Of a stretch of DNA of 54,499 bases, positions 25,126 through 34,885 are shown piece after piece. The translations under genes were made by a program, and so were the position numbers. Position 1 is the stretch's first letter. Each line of letters begins with the position of its first letter. Under the pieces are notes generated by a model. The model was not told the origin of the DNA. It was given only the letters and a program-made list of their open reading frames with translations, and ran no database searches. This DNA is from Candidatus Atribacteria bacterium ADurb.Bin276 (GTDB taxonomy: Bacteria; Atribacterota; Atribacteria; Atribacterales; Atribacteraceae): positions 1 to 54,499 of the forward strand of contig MWBQ01000066.1 of the NCBI GenBank assembly GCA_002069605.1, written 5' to 3'.

Positions 25126-26036
25126 TGATCATCTCCTTCGATAGTTGCCAGAAAGGCTTCTTCCAAACTGAGTTGGTGACGGAATATTTCATAAATTAAA
25201 ATGTTTCTTTTTGTGAGTTCTTGAATTATTTCAGGTATTTGATTACCTTCAAAATGGACCAGAATATATTTTTCCTGAGTTCGGTAGGGAATATTCTTTT
25301 CTTTTAAAAAACTGAGCAAAGCCTCAACCGGAGTTGCTTGAATGCTGAATAAAGAGTCAAATAAAAAGTCTTTTACATCAACGGTTTTTATTATTTTTCC
25401 CTTATTAATTATGGAAATACGATTACAAATTTTCTGAACTTCACTGAGGAGATGGGAAGAAAAGAATACAGTGAGTCCATGTTCTTGGTTGAGTTGGAGT
25501 ATCAAATTTCGAATACTTTTCACACCCTGAGGATCGAGTCCAGAAGTCGGTTCGTCTAAAATGATGATCTTTGGTCGGGGAAGTAATGCTTGAGCAATTG
25601 ATAATCTTCTCTTCTGACCATTGGAATAGAATCCTACTGGTTTGTTGATAATGGTTTCTATCCCAACCATGGATGAAACCGATTCAATTTCTGAATTGCT
25701 TACCCGAAAGTTGGAAAGCGAAGCAAGTAAGTGTAAATTTTCCCTTCCACTTAAATTATCATAAAATGATGGGATATCGATAACCCCACCCATCACTTGT
25801 TTAGCCTGATTTAAATGGGCTGGACAGAGATAGTTAAAAACTTGAAAAGTACCCCGAGAAGGGCGTACCAAACCGAATAAAATACGTATAGTGGTGGTTT
25901 TCCCAGAGCCGTTATTTCCCAGGAAACCAAAGACATCACCTTGATTGACCTCGAGAATAATATCCTTGAGGACTGTATTTTCACCATAGCTTTTGGTAAT
26001 ATGATTAAACTTAAGAGCTGGATATCCGAATGGAGT
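25122..26036 (-). CDS. ABC exporter ATPase, start codon not identifiable
   Basis: The frame reads LKFNHITKSYGENTVL, Walker A GNNGSGKTT, signature YSNGQKRRLSIAQALL and Walker B IIILDEPTSGLDPQG, followed by a roughly 90-residue C-terminal domain of the type seen in exporters for the adjacent permease. The coordinates given are the full open frame, from just after an in-frame TGA at 26039-26037. Between that stop and Walker A there is no ATG, GTG or TTG in frame; the first is after Walker A, which would delete the nucleotide site. A good RBS (AAAGGAG) at about 26047-26041 lies upstream. A rare start codon, a one-base sequencing error or a real frameshift could explain it. Confidence 0.75.
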   Translation of the reverse strand, partial: TPFGYPALKFNHITKSYGENTVLKDIILEVNQGDVFGFLGNNGSGKTTTIRILFGLVRPSRGTFQVFNYLCPAHLNQAKQVMGGVIDIPSFYDNLSGRENLHLLASLSNFRVSNSEIESVSSMVGIETIINKPVGFYSNGQKRRLSIAQALLPRPKIIILDEPTSGLDPQGVKSIRNLILQLNQEHGLTVFFSSHLLSEVQKICNRISIINKGKIIKTVDVKDFLFDSLFSIQATPVEALLSFLKEKNIPYRTQEKYILVHFEGNQIPEIIQELTKRNILIYEIFRHQLSLEEAFLATIEGDDQ

Positions 26037-26096
26037 TCACTCCTTTCTTATCACAGAGTATTATATTCAAAAAAGGGGTTGAGAAGAAGGGTGTAT

Positions 26097-26903
26097 TTGA
26101 CGTGGGAGAGATATAAAAATTTTATTGTTGACATGGATGGAGTTATTTATCGGGGGAAATATCCTCTTCCAGGAAGTGATGATTTTTTTCGCTTTCTTCG
26201 GGAACGAAAATCAAAAATTGCCTTTTTTTCGAATAACTCCACCATAACCAAAGATCAATATGTCGATAAACTAAAAAAAATGGATATTTATGCAATCAAG
26301 GATGAGATTATTAGCTCCAGCTCGATAACTGCCTACTACGTTGCAAAAGAAAATCCTCAATCCAAAGTGTTTTGTATTGGAGAGGAAGGAATCCGCGATG
26401 AATTAAAGAAAAATGGTATAAAAATTATTGATGATTCCTCCCGTGAGAAGGTTGATCTGGTTATAGTGGGGATGGATCGGCATTTTAATTTTGATAAACT
26501 GACCAAAGCGATGAGGCATGTTTTAAATGGTGCTCAGTTATATGGTACCAATCCTGATTTGACCTATCCAATGGAAGATGGATTAATACCTGGTTGCGGA
26601 GCAATTTTAGCCAGCATTGAAGCCTGTACAGATACCAAAGCCAAAGTATTTGGAAAACCACGACCAGAATCAATCCAATTTCTGTTGGAAATGACCGGTT
26701 TTTCTATTGGAGATACGATTTTAATTGGTGATCGTTTGGATACCGATATCGTTTTAGCTAAGCAACAGAATATTTTTTCAATTTTGGTTTTAACCGGAGT
26801 TCACCAGGGAGAAGATGTAAAGAAAACCGGCATCATTCCTGATATGATTGTTGAAAACCTCATTGAGTTAAAAAAGATTATGTTGATGAAAGGCGAAGCT
26901 TAA
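26097..26903 (+). CDS. NagD-like HAD-IIA phosphatase
   Basis: The 268-residue protein has motif I NFIVDMDGVIYRG, motif II FFSNNST, a C2-type cap, VFGKPRPESI and motif IV ILIGDRLDTDI. This matches the NagD/p-nitrophenyl phosphatase group that dephosphorylates nucleotides or sugar phosphates. Start choice: TTG 26097 has AGAAGG six bases upstream and puts the catalytic region about 10 residues from the N-terminus, as in homologues. Upstream in-frame starts reach into the divergent ATPase gene. It is divergent from the ABC exporter and 35 bases before cimA. Confidence 0.85.
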   Translation: MTWERYKNFIVDMDGVIYRGKYPLPGSDDFFRFLRERKSKIAFFSNNSTITKDQYVDKLKKMDIYAIKDEIISSSSITAYYVAKENPQSKVFCIGEEGIRDELKKNGIKIIDDSSREKVDLVIVGMDRHFNFDKLTKAMRHVLNGAQLYGTNPDLTYPMEDGLIPGCGAILASIEACTDTKAKVFGKPRPESIQFLLEMTGFSIGDTILIGDRLDTDIVLAKQQNIFSILVLTGVHQGEDVKKTGIIPDMIVENLIELKKIMLMKGEA

Positions 26904-26938
26904 GGTGTTGTTTGAAACTGGAATGGGGGTAGGTTGAT

Positions 26939-28519
26939 ATGGCCGAGATTAAAATTTACGATACAACCTTGCGAGATGGTTCTCAAATGGAGGGAATCAA
27001 TTTCTCCGTTCAGGATAAAATCCAAATTGCTTTAAAGCTTGATGAATTAGGTATCCATTATATCGAGGGTGGTTGGCCGGGATCAAATCCTAAAGATATC
27101 GCTTTTTTTGAAAAAGCTCAAAAAATTTCTTTCCGCAATGCGAAAATATGTTCTTTTGGAAGCACCAGAAAGGCAGAGACCAAACCAGATCAAGATAAAA
27201 ACCTTCGGCTTCTCCTTGAAGCCGGTTCGCCGGTTATTACGATATTCGGAAAATCATGGACCCTACACGTAAAGCGAGCTCTACGTACCACATTGGATGA
27301 AAATCTAAAGATGATTGATGATTCCATCAACTTCTTAAAGTCAGCAGGAAAAACGGTTTTTTTTGATGCCGAGCATTTTTTTGATGGGTATAAACAGGAT
27401 CGGGATTACGCATTAAAAACCATAGAAGTCGCCTATAATGCCGGAGCTGATGCAATTATTCTTTGTGATACCAATGGTGGAGCGCTACCCTATGAAATAG
27501 AGACTATTTTTTCACAGGTTATGTCTCAACTCCCGAAATCTTTTGAAATTGGGATGCATGCTCATAACGACGGTGGAGTTGCTGTAGCCAACAGCTTAGT
27601 TGCAATAAGCTGTGGAGCAAACCAAATTCAAGGAACTTTTAATGGGTATGGAGAACGTTGTGGAAACGCCAATCTTTGCAGCATTATTCCCAATATGGTT
27701 TTAAAAATGGGGATTTCTTGTTTATCTGAAGAAAAATTAAAAAATTTGGTAGATGTTTCGCGATTCATTGACGAAACCGCAAATATGCGACCTAACCGTT
27801 ATCAACCCTTCGTCGGTAAGAGTGCCTTTACTCATAAAGGAGGTATTCATGCCAGTGCAATCATGAGGGATCCGTTAACCTATGAACATATCATTCCAGA
27901 CCTAGTGGGTAATCAAAGGCGAATTTTAGTTTCAGAGCAAGCTGGCAAGAGTAATATCCTTTATCGAGCTCATCAGGCTGGGGTTGATTTGCAACCCGAT
28001 GATTCTCGTGTGACTTCCTTAATAGAGAAGATAAAAGAGTCTGAATCTTATGGATATCAGTATGAAGGAGCCGATGCTTCTTTTGAGATGATGCTCCGTG
28101 AAGCCTTAGGTGAAACCATGAATTTTTTCACCTTACAAGGATTTCGGGTAATCGTAGAAAAAAGAGGAGACGAAGGAGTGATTACCGAGGCAACCATTAA
28201 GCTAAATGTTGAAAACCAAATGGTTCATACTGCTGCAGAAGGCGATGGTCCGGTTCATGCCTTGGATAATGCTCTTCGGAAAGCTCTTGAGAATTTATAT
28301 CCTCAGTTAAAAAGAATCCGTTTAAGCGATTACAAGGTTCGGGTCTTAAATGAAAAAGACGGAACTGCGGCTAAAATTCGGGTTTTAATACAGACAACCG
28401 ATGGTAGCCATACTTGGGGAACGGTTGGTGTTTCAACCGACATAATAGAAGCGAGCTGGGAGGCTTTAGAAGATAGTGTAAAATATGGACTATGGCAAAA
28501 AACCAGAGAAGAAAAATAA
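26939..28519 (+). CDS. cimA: (R)-citramalate synthase
   Basis: The 526-residue enzyme condenses pyruvate with acetyl-CoA to citramalate, the first step of the threonine-independent route to 2-oxobutyrate and isoleucine. KIYDTTLRDGSQMEGINFS, WPGSNPKD and the HxH metal motif GMHAHNDGG mark the HMG-CoA-lyase-like barrel. FTHKGGIHASA and a C-terminal LeuA-type allosteric domain (about residues 400-520) complete it. Length and start match CimA rather than LeuA. It overlaps the next gene by 28 bases. Confidence 0.93.
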   Translation: MAEIKIYDTTLRDGSQMEGINFSVQDKIQIALKLDELGIHYIEGGWPGSNPKDIAFFEKAQKISFRNAKICSFGSTRKAETKPDQDKNLRLLLEAGSPVITIFGKSWTLHVKRALRTTLDENLKMIDDSINFLKSAGKTVFFDAEHFFDGYKQDRDYALKTIEVAYNAGADAIILCDTNGGALPYEIETIFSQVMSQLPKSFEIGMHAHNDGGVAVANSLVAISCGANQIQGTFNGYGERCGNANLCSIIPNMVLKMGISCLSEEKLKNLVDVSRFIDETANMRPNRYQPFVGKSAFTHKGGIHASAIMRDPLTYEHIIPDLVGNQRRILVSEQAGKSNILYRAHQAGVDLQPDDSRVTSLIEKIKESESYGYQYEGADASFEMMLREALGETMNFFTLQGFRVIVEKRGDEGVITEATIKLNVENQMVHTAAEGDGPVHALDNALRKALENLYPQLKRIRLSDYKVRVLNEKDGTAAKIRVLIQTTDGSHTWGTVGVSTDIIEASWEALEDSVKYGLWQKTREEK

Positions 28520-29709
28520 AATCTAAAATAATTTATAAAGGATTTACCAAAATTAATGACGTTCATTTTGATTGGAACGTCAAACCGGATAATTTTTTTA
28601 ATGGTTTTCCCGTTCCTCCCTTTGTGAGTTGGACAATTAATACCGATCGGATTAGCAGCTTTAATCGCAATATTCTCCAGCCAAACCAACAGATTGTATG
28701 GATTGGCAAAGATGATATTATTCAATTTTTAGAATGTTTTTATGCTGAATCTGAGTTGATACAAAACCATCAAAGCTATCATTTTTGTTCGTCATCTCGC
28801 CCAGAATATCTTTATAAACTAAGCCATTCTGTCGATCTTTTAAATACAGTATTTGTTGTTTTGGGGCGTACCTTAGACGAACTTGACCTCATTAAATTGG
28901 TTATGATGCTAAACAAGAGGAAAAGAGTGTTTATTGGTCCGGAAGTTGGATTGATGTCAGAATTAGCTCGTTTACTTTTTTTTCCTTTTTATCCGGTCGA
29001 AACTAAAAATTGTCGTTTTTGGCATCATTCTGAGTTGTTGTATTTTCCACTACATTCCATGGGTCTCCCGATCAGAGATATGGTTGAAGGATGCGAAGAA
29101 GGCTTTTCATCTTATAGAGATGATGCAATGTTCACAGCTCAAATAGTTTATCAAATTCAATTAAAAGGGATTCAGAGGCTTTATTTTATTGTCAACTCCT
29201 ATCCGATTTATTCTCTTTTAAAAGCTCTGGAACCCTTATTAGAAGAAAGTTTGAATGGAGAAAATCAGTGCTTTAAAATTAAAATTATTACTCTTGAATC
29301 ATTAAAGAGTAGTTATTTGGAACATATTTTATCCTGTGATGATCGAGATGTGTTTTTTGTTCTGAATCAAAGTAAATCAAGTCAGTGCCTTCAAGTCCCT
29401 ATCAATTTTCCTCAAAAGGTAAAAGAGGATTCTTATTTAGGAAAAGAATTGCAATTTTTAGATAAACAATCCTTTTCCGACTATGATTCGGCAACTATCG
29501 AGGCTCTTCAATATCAAATCAAAAAAAATGAGTCATCCTTTATTCATTTACAATATCCTAAAAATGATTTATACACTTTAGGTTTGTTAGTAGCTTATTT
29601 CTACTATTTTGCTTGTTATAGTTCTTGGTTAAGAGGTTATGATGTTTTAAACGATCCGCCCTTCGCCGAATTCGATCGGTTGATTTGGAAATTTATAAAA
29701 AAAACCTAA
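28492..29709 (+). CDS. Diverged phosphoglucose-isomerase-like (SIS fold) protein
   Basis: I do not recognise this 405-residue protein with confidence. Length and layout resemble bacterial glucose-6-phosphate isomerase. There are two alpha/beta halves (about 70-190 and 200-380), and the C-terminal helix TLGLLVAYFYYFACYSSWLRGYDV is followed by DPPFAEFDRL where Pgi has its FDQPGVE-like signature. The first Pgi signature and the conserved glycine-rich sugar-phosphate loop are not recognisable, so the catalytic site is probably altered or lost. It overlaps cimA by 28 bases in another frame, so it is likely translated from the same message. Other SIS-fold functions, such as binding rather than isomerising sugar phosphates, are possible. 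Confidence 0.4.
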   Translation: MAKNQRRKIKSKIIYKGFTKINDVHFDWNVKPDNFFNGFPVPPFVSWTINTDRISSFNRNILQPNQQIVWIGKDDIIQFLECFYAESELIQNHQSYHFCSSSRPEYLYKLSHSVDLLNTVFVVLGRTLDELDLIKLVMMLNKRKRVFIGPEVGLMSELARLLFFPFYPVETKNCRFWHHSELLYFPLHSMGLPIRDMVEGCEEGFSSYRDDAMFTAQIVYQIQLKGIQRLYFIVNSYPIYSLLKALEPLLEESLNGENQCFKIKIITLESLKSSYLEHILSCDDRDVFFVLNQSKSSQCLQVPINFPQKVKEDSYLGKELQFLDKQSFSDYDSATIEALQYQIKKNESSFIHLQYPKNDLYTLGLLVAYFYYFACYSSWLRGYDVLNDPPFAEFDRLIWKFIKKT

Positions 29710-29764
29710 TGAGTGATCGTAAAAATAAAAAACCAGTTTAATTTCCTTAGGAGAGATCAATTCA

Positions 29765-30499
29765 ATGTACCAAATTATTGGTGATTTACACATTCATTCT
29801 ATAGTAAGCGGACATGCTTTTAGTACTGTTCGGGAAATAGCCCTGGTAGCACAACAAAAAAACTTACAATTTATTGGTTTAGCCGAACATGGGCCAAGTA
29901 TGCCCGGTGGTCCTTCCCCAATATATTTCGAAGCTCGAGGTCATTTTCCTAAAAAAATCGATAATATCGAAGTTTTCTTTGGAGCTGAAATTGATATTTT
30001 GGATGAAAATTCAACTTTAGATTTAGACAGTCAAAGTTTAAAAAAAATTGATTACGGAATTATATCTTTTCATCCTCAAGTATATCGGGGAGAAATACTT
30101 TCTGACTATACATCAATCTTAATTAAAGCTTTGGAAAATCCTTATATCAATATTATCGCTCATCTGGGAAACCCCCGTTATCCAGTGGATTATCCGTTGA
30201 TAGTGAAGAAGGCGATTGACTATAACAAAGTGATTGAAATTAATAATAGTTCCTTTCACATCAGCCGCAAGGGGAGCTTAGAGAACTGTAAAATGATTGC
30301 CCAAGAGATCAAGAAGCAAGGTGGTTATATTATCGTAACCAGCGATGCTCATTATTGTGATGAAGTCGGTGATTATCAGTTGTCCTTAGATTTATTGGAA
30401 AGCATCAATTTCCCCAAGGAGTATATTATCAATGCATCTCCAACTATGTTTCAATCTTTTTTGAATTCATTTCTTAAGATAAGAGGTAGAGAGCGATGA
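29765..30499 (+). CDS. PHP-domain phosphatase/hydrolase (YcdX-like)
   Basis: The 244-residue protein has the PHP metal motifs in order: GDLHIHS near residue 6, LAEHGP, FGAEIDIL, FHPQ, IIAHLGNP and VTSDAHYC. The family is a trinuclear-metal phosphoesterase; E. coli YcdX is the nearest known type and is a phosphatase of uncertain substrate. All ligand His and Asp residues seem present, so it should be active. The stop overlaps folD by four bases (ATGA). Confidence 0.88.
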   Translation: MYQIIGDLHIHSIVSGHAFSTVREIALVAQQKNLQFIGLAEHGPSMPGGPSPIYFEARGHFPKKIDNIEVFFGAEIDILDENSTLDLDSQSLKKIDYGIISFHPQVYRGEILSDYTSILIKALENPYINIIAHLGNPRYPVDYPLIVKKAIDYNKVIEINNSSFHISRKGSLENCKMIAQEIKKQGGYIIVTSDAHYCDEVGDYQLSLDLLESINFPKEYIINASPTMFQSFLNSFLKIRGRER

Positions 30500-31359
30500 A
30501 AACAACTATAATTGATGGGAAAAAGGTTTCACAAGAAATTCGGGAAGAATTAAAACCACGGATTCAAAGTTTAACACAACAAGGCTTGAAACCGGGTTTG
30601 GCGGTTATTTTGGTTGGAGATGACCCCGCCAGCCAAGTATATGTCCGAAACAAAGAAAAAGCCTGTGAAAAACTGGGAATTTATTCCTTGAAACACCAGC
30701 TCCCTTCCACGACTGGTCAAACTGAACTCCTTCATCTCATTGATGAATTAAATAGCAATCCAGCCATCCATGGTATCCTCGTCCAATTGCCACTTCCCAA
30801 ACATCTGGATGAAAAAAGGATTCTTTATCACATTAATCCACTCAAAGATGTTGATGGTTTTCACCCTTATAATTTAGGTCGTCTTATGATTGGTGATCCA
30901 ATCTTTTTACCCTGTACGCCCTGGGGAGTTCAAGAGTTGTTATCTCGATACCAGATTGATATTTCGAGAAAACATGTAGTAATCGTTGGAAGAAGTAATA
31001 TTGTTGGGAAACCGTTAGCTATGATGCTGGTTCAAAAAGCCAAGGCAGCCAACGCCACCGTAACCATTTGCCATACTGGAACTGAAAATCTTGCCCAACA
31101 TACTCGAATGGCTGATATTTTGATTGCGGCTGCCGGTTCCCCTAAAATGATCACGGGAGAATTGATCCGAGAAGGAGCCGTGGTCATTGACGTAGGAATC
31201 AATAAAGTGGAATCCCAATTAGTCGGCGATGTTGATTTTGAGAGTGTTACGGATCGAGCTTCTTTTGTTACACCAGTTCCAGGTGGAGTGGGGCCAATGA
31301 CGATTGCCATGTTGATGGCCAATACGGTTAAATCGGCAGAAAGAACCTTACAAAGATAA
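30496..31359 (+). CDS. folD: Methylenetetrahydrofolate dehydrogenase/cyclohydrolase
   Basis: The 287-residue bifunctional enzyme interconverts 5,10-methylene-, methenyl- and 10-formyl-tetrahydrofolate. VGDDPASQVYVRNKEKACEKLGI contains the catalytic Lys, and VGRSNIVGKPLAMML is the NAD(P) site; KDVDGFHPYNLGRL and TPVPGGVGPMTIAML are standard. Length is normal. It is coupled to the PHP gene and is the last of the block; 144 bases without clear signals follow. Confidence 0.95.
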   Translation: MKTTIIDGKKVSQEIREELKPRIQSLTQQGLKPGLAVILVGDDPASQVYVRNKEKACEKLGIYSLKHQLPSTTGQTELLHLIDELNSNPAIHGILVQLPLPKHLDEKRILYHINPLKDVDGFHPYNLGRLMIGDPIFLPCTPWGVQELLSRYQIDISRKHVVIVGRSNIVGKPLAMMLVQKAKAANATVTICHTGTENLAQHTRMADILIAAAGSPKMITGELIREGAVVIDVGINKVESQLVGDVDFESVTDRASFVTPVPGGVGPMTIAMLMANTVKSAERTLQR

Positions 31360-31503
31360 TTTTATTTTAAAACTTCAATAAGCATTTTAATGATGTTTTT
31401 TATAAAGTTAAACTTTGGGTGTTGATGGATTCAAGTTCAACAAAAAAGCTCTTCAATAATATTTTAATGCCTAAAATACTTTATATGGGAGTGAGTCAAA
31501 AGA

Positions 31504-32001
31504 GTGACAAGAATAACCGTCCTTTCTGATACTCATATTCCTCAAAGAGCAAAAGATATTCCTCAAAGATTATGGGAAGAGATAAAACAAGCTGATTTAG
31601 TCCTACATGCCGGGGATGTGGTTACGCCCTTGGTTCTTGAAAACATAGCTCAATACACGCCCATTCGGGCAGTACGGGGGAATATGGATTCGGTTGAATT
31701 ACAAACCGTTTTACCCGATCAGGATTTGGTTGAAATTGAAGGGGTTAAAATTGGGTTAGCTCATGGCCGAGGTGCCCCCAATCAAGTTAAGTTTTATGTT
31801 CAGTCACTTTTTGAAGGACAAGACTTACAGGTTTTAGTTTTTGGTCATTCCCATCGACCGGAATTAACCAAGGAGAATGGAGTATGGTATTTGAACCCAG
31901 GAAGTCCGACTGATAAAATTTTTACTCCCTATCTTTCCTATGCTCAGATGGAAGTTGATAAAGGATGCATTACTGAAATAAAAATTCTATCATTAACTTG
32001 A
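31504..32001 (+). CDS. Small calcineurin-like phosphodiesterase (YfcE/MJ0936 family)
   Basis: The 165-residue metallophosphoesterase has the full dimetal set: SDTHIP, HAGDVV, RGNMD, AHGRG and FGHSHRPE. Members hydrolyse phosphodiester bonds in nucleotides, and the physiological substrate is unknown. A GTG start is used, with GGAGTGAG upstream. It sits 9 bases before the GH57 gene, so they are probably co-transcribed, but no functional link is evident. Confidence 0.88.
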   Translation: MTRITVLSDTHIPQRAKDIPQRLWEEIKQADLVLHAGDVVTPLVLENIAQYTPIRAVRGNMDSVELQTVLPDQDLVEIEGVKIGLAHGRGAPNQVKFYVQSLFEGQDLQVLVFGHSHRPELTKENGVWYLNPGSPTDKIFTPYLSYAQMEVDKGCITEIKILSLT

Positions 32002-32010
32002 GGTGAATTA

Positions 32011-33600
32011 ATGGCTGAAAAAATTTATTTAAACATCATCTGGCATATGCATCAACCCTATTACTATGATTCTTGCCAAGATATTTTTACCCTTCCTTGG
32101 GTCAGAACACATGCGACCAAAGACTATCTATTTATGGCGAAATTAGCTGATAGGTTTCCGCAAGTACGTATGACTTTTAACTTTACTCCGTCTCTTATAA
32201 AACAAATAAATCTCTATTTACAGGGAAAGACTGATTTAGTATGGAACCACTTTGAAAAAGAAGCTAAAAAACTCAGCAAAAAAGAAAAAGACTTCATTTT
32301 AGAGAATTTCTTCTTAGCCCCTTCACAAACCCAAACCAGCCATTTCCCTTTCTATGAAACCTTGAAAGAGAAAGCCAAACACAATATTCATAATTTCTCA
32401 ACCCAGGATTGGCTCGATCTCCAAATTCTCTACCAGCTTCTTTGGTTTGATCCGATAACCATCAAAGATAATCCCGATTTGAGCGAGCTCATAAAACGAG
32501 GAAAGGAGTATACTGAAAAGGATAAAGCCATCATTAAACAAGTTACTTCAAAAATTATTGCTGAAATAATACCGATGTATAAAAAGTTACACGATAAAGG
32601 ACAGATTGAAATTTCAACATCGCCTTTATACCATCCGATTATTCCATTATTGATCGATAATTGGGTTGCTAGTGAATCATCACCCGGAACCCACCTTCCC
32701 AGGTATCGTTTTCAATATATAGACGATGCTCAGAAGCAAATTCAAAAAGCCAAAGATGTTGCGGAGAGAATTTGGAAGACCGAAATTCGTGGAATTTGGC
32801 CTTCGGAGGGTTCAGTTAGCTCGGCAGCAGTGAGCTGTTTTGCTCAAAATGGTTTTTCCTGGACGGCAACTGGTGAAGAAGTCTTATTTCATACCTTAGG
32901 GTTACCCATTGAGAGAGATCAAAATGGTCTTTTAAATCAAGGTGAAAAACTCTATCAACCTTGGTTTTTCTCCAACGATAAAAACAATATAGCTATTTTT
33001 TTTCGTGACCGCCATCTTTCCGATTTGATTGGTTTTGCCTATCAACATCTTACTTTTGATGATGCAGTTAAGGATATGATTTCCAATTTAGAAAGAATTA
33101 TGAACCGACTCCCTAACGGTTATAATCCAGTTTTATCTATAATTCTTGATGGGGAAAATGCCTGGGAGTATTATAATAATAATGGGTTTGATTTTCTCAA
33201 TAATTTATATGAAGCCTTATCCCAACATTCCAGGATAACCACAACAACTCCCTCGGAATATTTAGCTCATTTTGACCAAAAACCCGCTCTCCATACTTTA
33301 GCACCCGGTTCCTGGATTTATGGTTCCTTAAATACCTGGATTGGACATGAAGAAAAGAATTGGGCTTGGGATCAGCTCTTCTTAGTCAGAAGATTATTGG
33401 CTGAAAAGGAAAAGGAGTTGGATGGGGAACGAAAGCAAGAAATTTTTAATATTTTGTATCAAGCAGAAGGAAGTGATTGGTTTTGGTGGCTAGGTCCAGA
33501 CAATCCCTCGGTACAAAAAGAGGATTTTCGAAAGCAATTTTTATCTCTATTGGAAAAAATTTGTGATTTAATTGGCGAGAAATATCCTGGGGAGGGATAG
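32011..33600 (+). CDS. Glycoside hydrolase family 57 enzyme
   Basis: The 529-residue protein has the GH57 conserved regions. They are IWHMHQPYYYD at the N-terminus, the central GIWPSEGSVSSAA around residues 265-275 with the catalytic Glu candidate, and LDGENAWEYY near residue 380 with the catalytic Asp candidate. The fold is a truncated barrel acting on alpha-1,4 glucans with retention. There is no signal peptide, so it should act inside the cell on glycogen-like polymer. The closest type is alpha-amylase/amylopullulanase-like, but subtype is not decided by sequence alone. The gene is followed after two bases by glgC. Confidence 0.88.
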   Translation: MAEKIYLNIIWHMHQPYYYDSCQDIFTLPWVRTHATKDYLFMAKLADRFPQVRMTFNFTPSLIKQINLYLQGKTDLVWNHFEKEAKKLSKKEKDFILENFFLAPSQTQTSHFPFYETLKEKAKHNIHNFSTQDWLDLQILYQLLWFDPITIKDNPDLSELIKRGKEYTEKDKAIIKQVTSKIIAEIIPMYKKLHDKGQIEISTSPLYHPIIPLLIDNWVASESSPGTHLPRYRFQYIDDAQKQIQKAKDVAERIWKTEIRGIWPSEGSVSSAAVSCFAQNGFSWTATGEEVLFHTLGLPIERDQNGLLNQGEKLYQPWFFSNDKNNIAIFFRDRHLSDLIGFAYQHLTFDDAVKDMISNLERIMNRLPNGYNPVLSIILDGENAWEYYNNNGFDFLNNLYEALSQHSRITTTTPSEYLAHFDQKPALHTLAPGSWIYGSLNTWIGHEEKNWAWDQLFLVRRLLAEKEKELDGERKQEIFNILYQAEGSDWFWWLGPDNPSVQKEDFRKQFLSLLEKICDLIGEKYPGEG

Positions 33601-33602
33601 CA

Positions 33603-34883
33603 GTGTTTAAAAATGAAGTGATAGCGATGATATTAGCTGGTGGAGAGGGGCGTCGGTTAAATATTCTTTCAGCTAAAAGGGCAAAACCAGCTGTTCCTTT
33701 TGGAGGGAAATACCGTATCATCGATTTTTGTTTAAGCAATTGTGTCAATTCGGGCATATATTGTGTGGGCGTTTTAACCCAATATAATCCCCGATCACTT
33801 CATGAGCATATCCGAATCGGGAAAGACTGGGACCTTGATCGACTCAATGGTGGAGTTTTTTTATTACAACCTTTTATCAGTGATGCTGATACCGATTGGT
33901 ATCGAGGGACTGCTGATGCGATATATCAAAGTCTTCGTTTTATTCGAAATCGGGCTCCTGAGTTGGTACTCATTCTTTCTGGTGATCATGTTTATACTAT
34001 GGATTACCGACATATGATTGAATTTCATAAGAAAAAAAAGGCTGATTTGACTTTAGCGGTCATGCAGGTTCCGATTGAGGAAGCTCATCGTTTTGGCATT
34101 ATTACCATTGGCGCAGAAGGGGAAGTCGTCCGGTTTGATGAAAAACCCGAAGTTCCTCAAAGCAATTTAGTAAATATGGGAATTTATGTTTTTAACCGGA
34201 AAGTATTAGAAGAAGAAGTTGAAAAAGAAGCTTTACGTGAAGGGACTTCTTTTGATTTTGGTAGAGATATCATTCCTCGAATGATTCAAGATAAAAGAGT
34301 TTTTACCTATCCCTTTTCGGGGTATTGGAAAGATGTTGGCACTATTGATTCTTACTGGGAAGCCAACATGGAGTTATTGGGAGAAGAGAGTCCTTTAAAA
34401 TTCAAGGAAATAAATTGGCCGGTTTATACTCCGGTTGCTGATCGGCCCCCGGTAAAATTTGGGCGCGATTCTCAGGTTGAAAACTGTATTATTGGGGAAG
34501 GAGCAATTATTAATGGAAAAGTAAGTCAATCAGTCATATTTAATGGGGTATATGTGAGCGAAGGAGCGAGGATTGAAGGATCAATTTTAATGAATGATTG
34601 TTATATTGGAAAAAATTCTCAAATGGAGAGGGTAATTTTAGACAAAGGAGTTATTATCGGTGAAGGATCTCGGATTGGAGGGGGTCAAGTATTGAATGTG
34701 AATAAAAAGTATCCTGAGGTTTTATGGAGCGGAATAACCATTATCGGAAAAAATTCCCGAATTCCATCAGGATGTGAAATAGGGAAAAATTGCATTATTG
34801 GTGCAGATTTGGATGAAAATGATTTCCCATCGTTAATAGTTCTTAGTGGTGAGACCATAGAAAAACCATCGATGGAGGTTTAG
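33603..34883 (+). CDS. glgC: Glucose-1-phosphate adenylyltransferase
   Basis: The 426-residue enzyme makes ADP-glucose for glycogen synthesis. The catalytic motifs are complete: LAGGEGRRL, RAKPAVPFGGKYRIIDF, SGDHVYTMDY, FDEKP and WKDVGTID, followed by a left-handed beta-helix C-terminal domain with repeated INGKVSQSVIF-type turns. It uses GTG after a GGGAGGGA-type RBS inside the GH57 3' end. A second paralogue lies at 42177-43433 with altered residues, so this is likely the catalytic subunit. Confidence 0.93.
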   Translation: MFKNEVIAMILAGGEGRRLNILSAKRAKPAVPFGGKYRIIDFCLSNCVNSGIYCVGVLTQYNPRSLHEHIRIGKDWDLDRLNGGVFLLQPFISDADTDWYRGTADAIYQSLRFIRNRAPELVLILSGDHVYTMDYRHMIEFHKKKKADLTLAVMQVPIEEAHRFGIITIGAEGEVVRFDEKPEVPQSNLVNMGIYVFNRKVLEEEVEKEALREGTSFDFGRDIIPRMIQDKRVFTYPFSGYWKDVGTIDSYWEANMELLGEESPLKFKEINWPVYTPVADRPPVKFGRDSQVENCIIGEGAIINGKVSQSVIFNGVYVSEGARIEGSILMNDCYIGKNSQMERVILDKGVIIGEGSRIGGGQVLNVNKKYPEVLWSGITIIGKNSRIPSGCEIGKNCIIGADLDENDFPSLIVLSGETIEKPSMEV

Positions 34884-34885
34884 TT

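Noticed and set aside
25941-26096. N-terminal extension of the NagD-like phosphatase
   Set aside because: It runs across the divergent ATPase gene on the opposite strand, has no fitting RBS, and family members begin only a few residues before the DMDGV motif.
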